Source: Blasia pusilla
Lineage: Eukaryota; Marchantiophyta; Marchantiopsida; Blasiales
Assembly (NCBI GenBank): GCA_050084515.1
Contig: CM114272.1
Span: 59,830,001-59,894,000 of the forward strand
DNA: 64,000 nucleotides
Reading direction: 5' to 3'
Under the pieces are notes generated by a model. That model was not told the origin of the DNA, ran no database searches, and saw only the letters and a program-made list of their open reading frames with translations. The translations under genes were made by a program, and so were the position numbers. Positions 23,062 through 35,011 of this stretch are shown here, piece after piece. How positions within the stretch are numbered: the stretch's first letter is position 1; every line of letters begins with the position of its first letter.

Positions 23062-23366
23062 TTGGAGGAAGCACGGGTCTTAGCCCTACGTCAAACCAAA
23101 CTCATACAAGACAAACGGAAGCAACAATACGACCGACATCTACGGCCCCAATCTATAAGTATTGGGGATATGGTGTTGTTGTATGATAACAACTGGTTGA
23201 AGTTCCTCGGGAAGTTAAAATTAAAGTGGATGGGACCCTACTGTGTATTAGCGATATATGATAATGGATCACTTCAGTTGGAAACCTTAAACGGAGAAGC
23301 ACTACCAACTCGTGTCAATGGCATGCATGTTCGATGGTATCATCAGCCGCAACCCTATCTTGACTA
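23062..23366 (+). pseudogene. Gypsy integrase C-terminal region
   Basis: A 101-codon open stretch including RHLRPQSISIGDMVLLYD, KLKLKWMGPYCVLAI and TRVNGMHVRWYHQPQ. This is the usual post-core part of plant Ty3/gypsy integrase (GPF/Y-like KWMGPY). No chromodomain is seen before the stop at 23366. Confidence 0.85.
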
Positions 23367-24289
23367 AAATAGGAAGGAGGGGCAGCGCTTTGTTACAAAG
23401 CGCTTTGAGTTGTCACGAGAAACTAAGTGTGGTGTCGTGCTTCGGTCTTATGCAAAGTGCAAAGAGGCAAATAGACTTCGTTATCTCACGCGCCACGCTC
23501 TAACCGCCAGGGCAGGGTAGTTATATCCGTGCCGCCACAACCAAGAAACCATTAAGGAGTTTGTCCACATAAGCTCTTGGCTACTACCCGGGCGGTCATT
23601 TTCATGGATGGAGTGCCCACTAAGTTGCGAAGCAGGCCAAAGTGCGAAGCACACAGGGATCGACCTACGGCACTTCGTTCGACTCCGATGATGCCTCGAG
23701 AAGACTCGGCCCATCATGCAAAGTGCGGCCATGCAATTGATTAAGCTTACGCCCTAATTAGTTGAAGCACTCAAGGAGCGATCACTAGCGATGTTTTTTC
23801 AATCCAATTGGATATTGACTTCATGCGCGCTTCTAGCGGAGGTTTGCTCTTTGGCCGCAGCTACCAAGTTCAAGAAGAGAGGGTTTCGATATCGCACCTA
23901 GCCACAATAGTAAACTCTGGATGATTGGAGGGCAACTTATATGCTTATTTCCGCTCTTGGATGAATATGACACAGACTTGATGGTGAAGCACGAAGATTT
24001 GTTGGCGCTGGGCTGTGTGACATTGGACCACTTAGGCATGAATGGCTACAAAGCTACCTCTTTGTCCCCATCCTTGTTTGGACAATTCTGCAAGCAATGG
24101 ATGACCTTGTTTTATCCTGCCCGCTTTTACTATTTGACTAATAAGCTTGTCAAGATGTGCTACGTACTGTGGAATCAACATGTGGACCCCGAAGCACTAG
24201 GTGTATACTTTGCTACATTCTTGGACGGACAAGTACACGGGATGGTAGAAGCGCTTCATCCCGGCACGAAGTCTTTCCTGTCACCATTC
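23367..24289. other. Unassigned between two retroelements, with one unrecognised open frame
   Basis: A 9-bp inverted repeat AGCGCTTTG/CAAAGCGCT with a 3-nt loop lies at 23389-23409, just past the gypsy stop. A plus-strand open frame of 151 codons (23921-24376) starts MIGGQLICLFPLLDEYDTD and includes FCKQWMTLFYPARFYY and CYVLWNQHVDPEALGVYF. It runs into the inverted copia fragment, so its end is artificial. I do not recognise its family. It could be a captured gene piece or an unfamiliar retroelement domain. Confidence 0.4.
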
Positions 24290-26335
24290 TTAATCCACTT
24301 TTACATTCATATTCAGAAAGGCAGACTTCACATTGTATTGGTATATAAGCCAACGTCTTGTTCCTGGCACTGCTAGAACAATTCGAGTGGTTTTCATCCT
24401 TGCAGTAGGAGAAAAAGTTTCATAGTAGTTCAAAACCTTCAATTTTTTAACACCCTTGTGCAACCAACCTTGCTTTGAATTTATCCAATGTACCGTACGA
24501 CTTGTATTTGGTCTTGTACATCCACTTGGTGCATATTGTCTTCTTGTCCTTTGACTTCTCAACCAAAGTCCAAGTTTCATTTCTTTGAATAGCGTCCATC
24601 TCCATCTGCATGGCCTCTCTCCATTGAAGATGAGGAAGGGCCCCATCCAAGCATCCAAGACATCTATCATCAAGGCCATATTAACGAGATGTGCGGAAGC
24701 TCTATTGTGCTCCTCTAGTCACTTGGATCTCCTTGGATGTGTAACAACTACATTAGTTGCTAGTGGATCATTACCATCCAAGAGATGCTTTATCCACTTA
24801 AGGTATGACGACTGTAGTGGAAGAGTAGGCTGCTCTTTATAATCATCAACAAATTCTTCTTCTTGATGATCTGGTGTTAACATTAGTGGTGTCCTTTGGT
24901 GGGTTATCTTTTCATTTGATGACAATGTGGACGGACCACTAATATCCGCCACTTGACAAGGCTATTCCTAGATTACCACAACTCACAAGCATCTTCTTTG
25001 CCTCAGGACACCATAGGCGATAAGATTTAGACTCATCACTATATCCCATAAAGATGCACTTCTTGCTCTTGGACTCCAACTTTCCTAGATGCTTCACGAA
25101 TATGTACAAAACACTCATTACCAAAAGTCCTAAAATGTTGGACTGATGGTACCTTACATGAGTATGATCGATAAGGAGTCATGCCTTGCAATGACTTGGT
25201 AGCACTTCTTTTTAGAATGTAAACGGCAGTATTAATAGCTTCAGCTCAAAATCCTTGTGTCAAACCTTTTGCTTTCATCATACATCTTGCCATCTATACT
25301 TCTCTACTGTTTTGACGCTCAACAACTCCATTTTTTTTGTGGTGTATGTGTCGTGGTTAATTTTTTCTTGATTCTATGTTCCCCCAAATATTTGTTGAAT
25401 TTTGTTGATAAGAATTCTTCTCCTCAATCGGTGTGAAACTTTTGTATCTTCTTTCTTGTCTCATTCTCAACTAGCTTGTGGCATACTTTAAATTTTCCAA
25501 AAGCACTTGCCTTATCACGAAGGAAATACACCCACATCTTCCTACTATAATTGTCGACAACTGAAAAGAAGTAGGAAGAACCACCTAATGCCATTATTCT
25601 CATTTTACCATAGAGGTCAACATGAATCAGCTTTAGAGGAGCCTTTGCTCTATTGATGGACTCTTGTGGGAATGGTTGTTGGTGTTGCTTGCCCATCATA
25701 CAAGCTTCAATATATCCAACACTCCAGAAATTATTGGTAAATCAGCGACAATGCCAGATTTTTGCATCTGCCTTAGTAAGGGAAACATAGGTGACCAAAT
25801 CTTTCATGCCACAATTTACTGCTACTAAGATCTGTACCTACACTTGTCGTGAAAGCATACAACTCGTAGATATTTCCACATCGTATACCTTCACCCACTA
25901 CTTTCCCATTGGCATCCTCAATGACTACTCCAGTTTTCTTGAAACGAACTTCTAGGTCACAATCACATAATACTACTACCAAAATCAAATTGCGCTTCAA
26001 CTCTGGTACAAACAGTACATCAGTTCACTTCTTTTCATCTCCTTTTTGTGAGACTAAAGAAATTGTGCCTTTCTCTTCTACAAAGTACTTTGCATTATTC
26101 CCAACTGTAACAACGATGGACTTTTGTAGAGGCTGTAAGGAGCTTTACCAATCCTTATGACTGGTCATATGCTTAGATGCTCCACTATCGAGCACCCATC
26201 CATCTTCACTCTTTAACTTAGTGGAATGTTTTTCCTGTGTGCAAAACTCTTTGATTGCTACCCAAGCATGGACCTCAACGTTCTCCTTATTCTACAGAAT
26301 TTTGTAGTTTTTGCGGCTCACATTTGAGGGAGGGG
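24290..26335 (-). mobile_element. Inverted partial copy of the same copia family
   Basis: On the minus strand it covers the protease to the beginning of reverse transcriptase. WVLDSGAS lies near 26180, the pre-integrase and integrase blocks at 25424-26000 (SKLWHERFGHL, MMGKQHQQPF, YFFSVVDNYSRKMWVYFL), and the linker and LQWREAMQMEMDAIQ at 24447-24650. It ends at VKSAFLN near 24300. The protein matches the plus-strand element at 17.4-22.4 kb block for block, so it is the same family. No LTR flanks it and both ends stop inside coding sequence. It keeps sense codons where the complete copy has stops (for example Q in DAIQRNETW) and keeps the protease Asp, but has its own frameshifts. Confidence 0.92.
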
Positions 26336-26338
26336 GTA

Positions 26339-27705
26339 TGTGATACCCATAATTTTGTAGTTTTGGAGATTTATACATTTTGATTCAACCTAAGTATGGA
26401 TCTCTTCAAGGATAAGGACTATTTGAAGTAAAGCTTGTATATACAAGGCTGTCTTGGATATTATTTTTGCGTATTGGAAGAATGAGGAGTATTGGAATCG
26501 ACTATGAAGCTCCTAGGATAAGGCAGAGAGATGGAACATCAAGGATTTGCCTTGGAGGAGAGGGAAAAGAAATCACGAAGTCTAAAGATGAAGAGCAAAG
26601 CTTATCATAGACAACAAAGCTTTATAAAGAATCGGTTTATGAAGTGCTTCCCTCTTGAACGACGCATGATGAAGAAGAAGAAGAAGAAGAAGTACTTCGC
26701 TCTTCATAGAAGCACTAAGACGAAGCAGCAGTGTTTCGTGGAAGAACGAAGAAGGAAGAACGAAGCACTTGGGATAAGCACGAAGAATGCATCGCTTCAT
26801 CCTCAGACAAAGAGGAAGAGCTTTGTACTCAAAAAAAGAGGAAGTGCTTCATCCTCAAAGGAAGAAGAAGAGGTTCTGACTTCACAGCGAAGATAAGACT
26901 GTTGAGATTTCAAGCGGCACACCGTTAGAGTAGTTAGACTAAGAAGCGACGTGACTTTTTGAAGCATATAGGAAGGTAGGAAAATTACACCCCGCAGATT
27001 CATAGGAATCATAGAAAAACTTCAGAGAATCGTAGATCAAAGTAGTTACAAGATCCCAACATGTACTAGATTTATAAGAGGCGCTTCAGATCTTTAGGAC
27101 TACTACTGTCTCAAAGGATATTTAAAGACCATCAACGTATTTACTTTCATCATTCTTTCACGACATCCTTATGATGTAGGAATGGTCCAAGAAAGGGAGT
27201 AGTATCCTCTCACGCCTATATACATATTGAAGCTTTCTCATTCTTGATGGAATAGCAAAGGATTCCCTTTCTTCATTTTGATATGCGGCGTATATTTTTT
27301 AATCCTCTTATTAGGTCTGCAAAGTGAGAAAGAGATCACAAGAACACTATCACCAATAGAATAATCAACAGTAAGTTATAAGAAATCTATTCGACAGAGA
27401 GTAGCCTGCCCAGACGGATTAAATTCCGAAAGTAGGAGAAGACATCTTCTTGTTGAGATCTCTGTGAGGTTCTTTGGTGTTGAGTGAAGTTCTACCTAAG
27501 CGTGAATTCAATTCCACTAGAGACAATAGAGGAAAGAAAAATCTTGGTACTTATAAGAGGGAGAATAAGCTCATGAATGCTTGAATCTCTTTTGTATCAA
27601 CATAACTCTCAAATTCATATAAACGACATACTTGTGATCCTCTTGGGGATCAAACTCCATCAATCACCTTAAAAAGATCAATTCTTATAATTCTAGTATA
27701 TTACA
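26339..27705 (+). repeat. Candidate long LTR of another element
   Basis: TGTGATACCC, a common start of plant gypsy LTRs, begins at 26339. It comes directly after a purine tract GAGGGAGGGGG (26327-26337 region). A possible end TATTACA lies at 27705, followed by GTGGATATCAG, which faintly resembles a primer site. No second copy or target duplication was found in the window. A purine-rich GAAGAAGAA stretch lies at 26670-26880. Weak evidence. Confidence 0.25.
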
Positions 27706-30400
27706 GTGGATATCAGTAATGTAACTTAGTTAAGGTTGAATTTAGGAACTCGAAATAAATCGAGTGGCTACCTACTTATCTTCTACATTTTCTCATCTAG
27801 CTTCGTCAATATAAGTGTTTGGCGTGGTATTCGTAGTGCAGAAGCAATTCTGCAATACGCCCTGAACTTTTCATGAATTTGGTACAATGTCTCTCTTTCT
27901 GCATCCGTAGTTGTATGTGTGCCTCTGTCTACCATCTACTTAGTTACTTACCTACTTTTTTCTTTCCGCAAATGCTTCAACCAAAGCTGATACTTGTTGC
28001 TTAGTACAAGTTGCTATCATATGCAATTTACATCTTTCCGTAAGCCAGAGTCACAGGCTTTGAGCAATTCCTTGCTAGACTATGGCAACAGTTCTAATGT
28101 GAGTAGATATGTTGTGGTTGTGAGATTACTCCACATAGCAAAACTCATTTTCTGAACTCTAAAGCATTCAACTCAGCTTAATAAGGCATCCTTCTAATTA
28201 CTAGATGGGAGTGTTGTTGCACCTACATGTTTTAGACTGTACCAACAGTTTTAACATTCATGCTTAGATACCAGGCTAATCGGGTCACTAGTAATTTTAG
28301 CTGTTGGATCCTATCATACAACTTTGGTGTATGATGAGATCTCTTCTCTCGTTGCGTGGCTCCCTGTAGCAACAATATCCATGTTACTTTACCATTGCTT
28401 TAGGTCACATAACAAACAGAGGTATGACTATTTTCCTATCTTTGACAACTCAAGTTTCACCAGATTCAGCTTGAGTTACATAAACCAACTTATCCCAGCC
28501 AAGTGGGGTATGAAATACGAGTAAGAAAAATTTTCAGTGGTGAGATCATTCTACTTAGAAGTATTCATTTATTGGACTCTAAATGCTGAAACATAACGCA
28601 TCTTTCTTTACTGGATAGAGATATTCTTGTTTTTGGGGTCTATAGACTATAGCAGAAAATGGTAGAAGAATATGCATAAGGCATTTATTTCTATAACTAC
28701 ATGGAACTGTTCCTACTCAAACCTGCAACTGCATTGACCAATGGTGGTGCAATATATAAGATGTAGTCCTGTTGTAGCCTTGGCCAATTGGTTTCCGTCA
28801 CTTCAACCATCCATTCTCCTTCATGAAATATCAGCTCCATACTATTAGCCAAGATCTAACAGACTCCTACACCTACAAGACTAATTTGAACTCAGAAAAC
28901 ACACTAAAGAACCATCCTTATGCTTCATTTGGCTGTGTTTAGGATTATTCTACTACTCAGTGGAATTGTTCCTCCTTATAATCTCAAACATGCAATTTCA
29001 TTTACCAATAGTGAACCAATTACATGTAAGACTTCAGTTCACGGTGTTGCTATGGTTTTTGCAATATTACTAGAGGCAGTCATATTATAGCCTCGGCCAT
29101 CTAATTTCCGTCACTTCAAGCATCCATTATGCTTCAAGTAATATCACCTCCATGCTATAGGCCACGATCTAAAGGACTCCTACATCTACAAGACTATTTA
29201 TTTAAACTCAGAGAGTAGACTAGAAAACTATCCTTATGCTTTATCTAGCTATTTTTAGAATTACTCAACCCAAAAAATATCCACAAGCTATATGTACTTG
29301 GCAGGAATTTACTATTATCTAAACTATCCAAGGCAATAACAACTAAGTGTTATGATACCCATATAGGTTGTGTATATGATATCTAGACACTCATAAAACC
29401 AATATGCAAGATCTAGTAAGTGTTAAGTTGTGTTGTCTGCTTAGTCCTTTTATCCAAACAGAGGATATACTTGACTAGCGCCACTCTAGTGCTTTAATTC
29501 TGGTGTCTTTGAGTTTTCCAATCAGAATACTAACCTTTGAATACCAACAAGTTAACTTATTACATATAGTCCCTTAAGACTATATTCATGTTCCGTTCCT
29601 AATATAGTCTCTAATTCAGTGATGATAGTTATTGCATTGCTTATGCACTCAAGCTTCGGTAACCATTACCAAGCCCTGCTCAAGTTCACTTGAAGGCACC
29701 ACTAAAACTACATTCCACTCACCTTGTGCATTAGAAGAATTACCTTTGCAAATTCATATCTCACAATTGCATAGGCATCATTACTTGGTGGTATCTATCA
29801 GTTCCAAAACGTGCTTGAAGTAAGTGCGACATGGGAAGCTTCTCTTGAGGAAACTCATATAGTAGGCCCAACCCAACTCTGCCAAGAGAGCACGATTGTT
29901 CAATAGAATTAGATTGACTAAGTTTAGGGATTCCAAAAGAATAAAAGTTGCTCTATTAAGGACTTTAGCATGTCGGCCACAATGTGATGGTTTGCATTTT
30001 GCAGATATGTACATCAGCCAATGGAGATAAGTTTGTTCACTATTAATAAAGAAAATGCAATGTTGTGGATACTGTGGTCATGTACAGTATTGGAACCCAA
30101 GGTAACGCATGTGGTTGCTTGAGTCTAATTGCAATCAACCATATGCTTTATGCAATGGTTTTTGAAAGACTATATGTCTCCCCAATCTAGTAAGCTCTAT
30201 GTGTGTGAGATTTGCATTGCAAATAAACCACGCACACGTTTTCAAATATATATGACCCCATCCTACATACGCTAAGTCCTAAGTATGGATCCTCTGCAGA
30301 TGCAACTTTTATCTACTGTTGATTCCAAAATTGGTGTTGAAAGGAAGTTTAACAATTTTCATAGAGGCTTCTTCTCTTGACTTCTCTTCTGGATTTTCCT
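27706..30400. other. AT-rich DNA without recognised genes
   Basis: No intact frame above about 80 codons and no domain recognised. Two loosely similar passages near 28740-28880 and 29060-29180 (both with CTTGGCCA/CTCGGCCA-like, CCGTCACTTCAA and ATCCATT stretches, then AATATCA and CTCCAT) indicate an old internal duplication of about 300 bp. This is probably transposon debris connected with the Helitron that follows. Confidence 0.4.
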
Positions 30401-30401
30401 T

Positions 30402-31490
30402 TTGATAGGCTTTAACATAGCCGCCAATTCACATGATGACTGCTCATATATACCACCAGTTGTGAGGCATATTATGTGTATTAATGTGCAAGATAATCCA
30501 CTCTTTAGAGATTACAAGACCTTAATAGAATTGCCCAACCCATCATCTGGCTTGATTGTGCTACCTCCATCTTCAGTGGAGAGCATATAAAGATCATCTC
30601 AAGAAAAAGATCAGGTAACTTTCACCATGAACCATGACCCTTATCACCTTGATCTCAACATCCTCCAAGATGTAGCCTACTCCCTGCCTATTAAAAGAAG
30701 AACCTTTGTAGACATCTATGACTCAAGGAGTATCTCCTTGCGTTTAAGCGCTTCGTCAAGAATTGATCTACTCATAAATGATTGTGGTACATCTCTTGAC
30801 ACTAATCTTACAATAGAAAAAAAATCCTTCCCATTTATTTTTCCCTTCCATCGTGGTTACTATGTTGGTATCTGCATCTTTTCAGAGTATATGCATAATC
30901 AAACTTGTCAGTTATTCATTTCATTCTCATTATACAAGCCATACGTACTCTTGATGCACCAATTACGCCAATCTTTTGCCTTACGCTCAAACTCTGCTAC
31001 ATTTATACTTAATAATGAGTCAGATAAGTTGAAGAAGGACAAGCCTAGCCTATATGAAGAAGACCTCTTTCATCAACTATCCAAGTACTCAGTGAGTCCT
31101 CAAATACCACGTAGCCCATCCTAGCATAGACGACATCTAAAAGATCTTAAGGCTATGGTACATAAGTGGGGAATGCCTCACTTATTCTTGACTCTTACTT
31201 CAGATGAGGTGTCTGCTACAAGGTGGTCTGAGTTTAGTGATATAGAATCAATAGTCACAAAATTCAACCCGACTTTTACTTGGCGTAATGCTCCAGGAGA
31301 GTGCGCTCAGCTTTTTCACATCATGCTTCATACCCTCCTTTCATCCTTCATTTTCTCTGGTCCTTAGATACTTGGGAAGGTTCATAACTACCTTATCCAC
31401 TATGAGCTATAGGGTACAGGTAGTCTTCACTGCCCTACGATACAGTGGATCAATGAAGATGATTTGCCTCGTGTAACCTCAAAAAATATT
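30402..31490 (+). pseudogene. Helitron Rep/helicase-like protein, N-terminal relic
   Basis: Frame pieces at 30402-30590, 30627-31124 and 31155-31480 carry the Helitron N-terminal signature. The best block is HKWGMPHLFLTLTSDE, then EFSDIESIVTKFNPTFTWRNAPGE split over the run. In a shifted frame from 31368 it continues ILGKVHNYLIHYEL, a stop, and GSLHCPT. Helitron Rep has an HUH nuclease motif at this last site, read as SLHCH. Here the first His (31428-31430) remains and the second is Pro (31434-31436). The helicase domain is absent, and no TC start or hairpin-CTRR end was found. Confidence 0.75.
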
Positions 31491-31943
31491 TGCTTGCATT
31501 CCTATAGTTGACACACTAATACAAAGCCTAACATGAGGCATTCGAGCTAACAAGCCAGCATCTGAACTTCTTCCAGACTTAGTACTGCATAAATAACTAG
31601 ATAAATGCAAAGAAGGAGTTTGTATCATTAGGAAAAAGACTTGGAAACCTTACTGTAGACTTGGATTCCCTAGTACTATCAATCCTACCCTTATCCATTC
31701 ATTGATCCTACAACTATGAAGTGGAGCTATTACAGGCAAGATTGCATAAAACCGGACAAGTGCGTCCATGGGATGGACATGTCCGGACATGACCACAGAC
31801 ATGGAAAACCGGTTGGGAGCACGGGTTTTTTGGCGCCAAGGTTGACCGCACGGGCTCCACTTGCGGAAACACGTTGGGCTCCGATGAAGGGTGTCGGCTA
31901 AAGTATGGGCTACATGCGCGACACAAGCTGCAAGCGACGGCGA
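31491..31943. other. Unassigned DNA between the Helitron relic and a GC-rich repeat
   Basis: No gene recognised. Composition switches sharply to GC-rich at about 31750. Overlapping open frames on both strands here come from that composition and not from conserved protein. Confidence 0.4.
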
Positions 31944-32133
31944 CACGGGCTTTGTGCGGGCTGCGATTCTGCAGATGGCCCACACTGCGAGCTCGTAGCC
32001 CATGCAGAGTCCGCGTGCGGATTGCTTGCATGCTAGGGCACGGGCTTTGTGCGGGCTGCGATTCTGCAGATGGCCCACACTGCGAGCTCGTAGCCCATGC
32101 AGAGTCCGCGTGCGGATTGCTTGCATGCTAGGG
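31944..32133. repeat. 95-bp perfect tandem duplication, GC-rich
   Basis: Units 31944-32038 and 32039-32133 appear identical over 95 bp. Each contains CGGGCTTTGTGCGGGCTGCG and GCGAGCTCGTAGCCCATGC. Diverged half-units flank it on both sides (CGGGCT, CATGCTAGGGC). Its GC richness stands out from the AT-rich surroundings. Confidence 0.9.
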
Positions 32134-32464
32134 CGCGGGCTACTTGCGGGCCTAGATCCCGCCTGCGGGTTTGGACGTGGGCTCATTGCAGGCTAGGGCG
32201 CGGGGCGCATGCGAGTCGGGGGATTATTGGCAAGCCCTAGTGGGATATTAAATGAATTTATCTGGGGGTTGGATGATTGACGGCTTGAGAGGTTGGAATG
32301 GATGGTTGTAGTAGATGATAGATTAGTTAGAAATGAGAATAATAGGAAAATTTGTGATAATAGTGATGGAGAAGAGAAGGAAAAAATATTAAAATAGACT
32401 TTAATACGGTAGTTGTATTAGAAGGTAGGTCTGTTGGAAATTTAGAGTAGGTCAAGAAGTTAGA

Positions 32465-32818
32465 TGTAACTCTCAGATTCACGGAACCACTCTAGAGTTG
32501 CTCAAAGGTTGAATGCCCCTCGAGGCCTCTCCTCTTCCTTTATATACTTAGAGATAGGTACAATGAAGAAAGATTAGTTCTACCTATCCTTATGCCATGT
32601 GTCCTACTCTCATAGCATGAGAGAATCTCCTTTGGACTCTAATGTCCAAACCTCACCTTTCCCAACCTCATCCTTATCTTCCTTTTCACCAACCTATCAC
32701 CCCACTTTCATCTTTATCTCATGTATCTTGTTTTTTCTCTTATTTGTTGATTCTTTCCCACTTATGCGCTTCATGTCATAAATTCTAACTTAACTATGAA
32801 TAACAAAGGATGGTTACA
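32465..32818 (-). repeat. LTR of the minus-strand gypsy element (left copy)
   Basis: Begins TGTAACTCTC and ends GGTTACA on the plus strand, so the ends are inverted TGTAAC. It aligns over its length with 36814-37168, with frequent substitutions indicating an old insertion. Confidence 0.93.
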
Positions 32819-33122
32819 AACCTTTCCCTATTTACAACAACGTCCTCATTGTGAGAACTTTCAAACTCTTGCATTATTAATGGTACGTTGGCCAAGTTAG
32901 ATGAGGGTTTCCATATGGCCTCATATAATGGATATCCTTTCCATTGGACCATGTATTCAACTCGTGGGATGATGAGCTCCTCAAGTGCGTTTCTTCAAGA
33001 TGCGTTCCACTTCAAATTCTTCATGATCTCTGACTATTTGAGATAATGGTGGAGTGACAATATTATCCTCAAATCTCTTAAGACGTCCGCCAATTGATTC
33101 TTTCCTTCCAAATAGATAATTT

Positions 33123-34178
33123 TCATGGTGAATTATTGTCATCATTTTGCCCATCGAATTTGACGTTTGGAGAGCTCCTTTGGGACTCTAAGTAGACCAA
33201 GGGCTTGTGATTAGTCTCTACCACAAACTTCTTATCGCCCAAGTAATGTTTCCAATACTTGGTTGCCAACACAATAGCAGTTTCTTCTTGCTCAGTTGTA
33301 TGGTAGTTTTGCTCCACTGGCAATACCTTACGAGAAAAGAAAGCAATAGGATACTATCCATCCTCCTATTCTTGTTGTAGTACCAATGCTAGTTCCTGAA
33401 GCATCTGTGGCCAACTTGATGGGTCGATTATGATCATACCACTTCAAAATAGGGGCTTTGATCAAGGCATCCTTTAATGATTGAAAAGAAATCTCTGATG
33501 ATGTGCCCCAATTCCATTTTTATCCTTTCCCAAGTAAAGTCGTCAAGGATTATGCAATTTGAGCAAAACCTTTGGCAAATCTTCGATAGAATCTTGCTGA
33601 CCCTAGAAAACTCTTTAATTGAGTTTAATTCTCAGGTGCACTCCACTTTTGGATGGCATCTACCTTCTCATTCATCACTTGAATGTCTTCTGCGCTTACT
33701 CGATGCCTAAGATAATCAACTTCTGTTTTATCGAACTCATATTTTGAAGCTTTAGCATACAACTTGTAATATCTTAGGATTTTAAGGACTTCTCATAGAT
33801 GATTTATATGCTCCTCAATGGTTTTACAATAGACTAAGATATCATCTAAGAATACAATGACAGACTTGTCTTAATATGGATGAAAGATATCATTCATTAG
33901 GCCCATAAAGGTTGTAGGTGCATTAGTAAGACCAAACGGCATGACTAAGTATTCAAAGTTTCCATACCTAGTACAAAAAGCAGTCTTCGGCACATCTTCA
34001 TCCGTAACTTGAATTTGGTTGTAGTCACTTCTAAGGTCAAGTTTGGTGAAATATTTTGCTCCTTATAGCTAGTCGAACAAATCATCCATTCTTGGTAATG
34101 GATAAATGTTTTTACTGTTTGTTTATTTAGTGCTCGATAGTCGATACAGAGTCGCATGCTTCCATCCTTCTTTTTCAC
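33123..34178 (-). pseudogene. Gypsy reverse transcriptase and RNase H, degenerate
   Basis: In the minus direction the reverse transcriptase begins in [21 protein letters not shown] (34178-34115). It breaks frame repeatedly and can be followed by eye through the palm region near 33840-33880. The RNase H block at 33123-33323 has TTEQEETAIVLATKYWKHYL and VETNHKPLVYLESQ, standard for gypsy. Confidence 0.85.
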
Positions 34179-34732
34179 AAAAAGAACACGGACTCTATAT
34201 GGTGAGATGATTGGTTGGATGAAGCCTTTCTACCACATCTCCTCATCTCGGGCTTTGCATTCTTCTAATTCCCTTGGAGCTAAGCATCTCGCCATACAGA
34301 AGCACACCACCATGGTAGTGTGCTTCTTTGAAGGATCTCAATCTTGTGGTCTACCCTCCGTTTGGATGGTAGCCTTGATGGTAGATCATTTGGGAATACA
34401 TCTTTATATTCCTCCAATCCTTCTCTCAACTCGTCTGGCACCTCTAAATATTTTTTCAAACCACCAACATCTTTTATTAAACCTAGGAAACATACATCTT
34501 GATGTTTGATGGCAGATCTTCCTATTACATATAGGGGTAGGGTTCTAGGACGTGATTTGTCTCCATCTCCGTAAAGATTCTACTCTTGAGTCTTCACAAT
34601 CTTTTTTCTCCAATCTAACTTTGGATTATACTATTCCATCCAAGGCATCCCCAAGTTAACATCATAACGTGCTAATCAAATGATCTTCATCTCCAACTCT
34701 TCTTGATACTTTCCTATACTCAACTCCACCCT

Positions 34733-35011
34733 TCAAGGAAACTTCTCAATCTTTTCTCTTTGCCTGTTTGGAAAGTCTACCTCTTCTTTTTTATCCCTCT
34801 GTAAAGCTAAGTCCAATTTCATTGTTATGGCTCTTGAAAGGAAGTTTTTTGTTACACCAGGATTAATCAACACTCTAACTTTGGATCCTCCTACTTCCCC
34901 ATCTATAACAATGAGACACGTTTCTCCTCTCTTCAAACTATTTACCTCCACATGTTTGTGTCGACCCTCGCCTTTCCTCCTTTTGTTAGAACTAATATAT
35001 CTACGAGGCAC
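34733..35011 (-). pseudogene. Gypsy aspartic protease with damaged active site
   Basis: The minus-strand frame contains VRVLINPGVTKNFLS where gypsy proteases read roughly LIDSGATHNFIS. Both the catalytic Asp (now Asn) and the following Ser (now Pro) are altered, so the enzyme would be inactive. Confidence 0.75.

Larger units (their letters stand above)
16300..23366 (+). mobile_element. Ty3/gypsy element, 5'-truncated and split by a copia element
   Basis: The left part (16300-17379) encodes the end of reverse transcriptase (VDKAKVDIIVALEPPTNL, LRGFLGHVGYYRRFIK) and the RNase H region (TPTSQAAFEELKQAL, FHVYVDTSSFATG, FHVDHFALRLL). It continues to the integrase zinc-binding His pair (MHVADSGGHYAVKNTVKK). 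The right part (22362-23366) resumes with the Cys pair (QSCDACQRAG), then catalytic-core landmarks GIDFVGP, LVSDHGTHF and NGLTEKSNG. It ends with a C-terminal region KLKLKWMGPYCV and GMHVRWYHQPQPYLD. The two parts rejoin exactly at a 5-bp target duplication ATTTA. Stops and frameshifts are frequent, and gag, protease, most of the reverse transcriptase and both LTRs are absent or unrecognised. It is dead. Confidence 0.88.

Noticed and set aside
31650-32196. Overlapping long open frames on both strands
   Set aside because: Produced by the GC-rich 95-bp tandem repeat. The peptide repeats simply mirror the DNA repeat.
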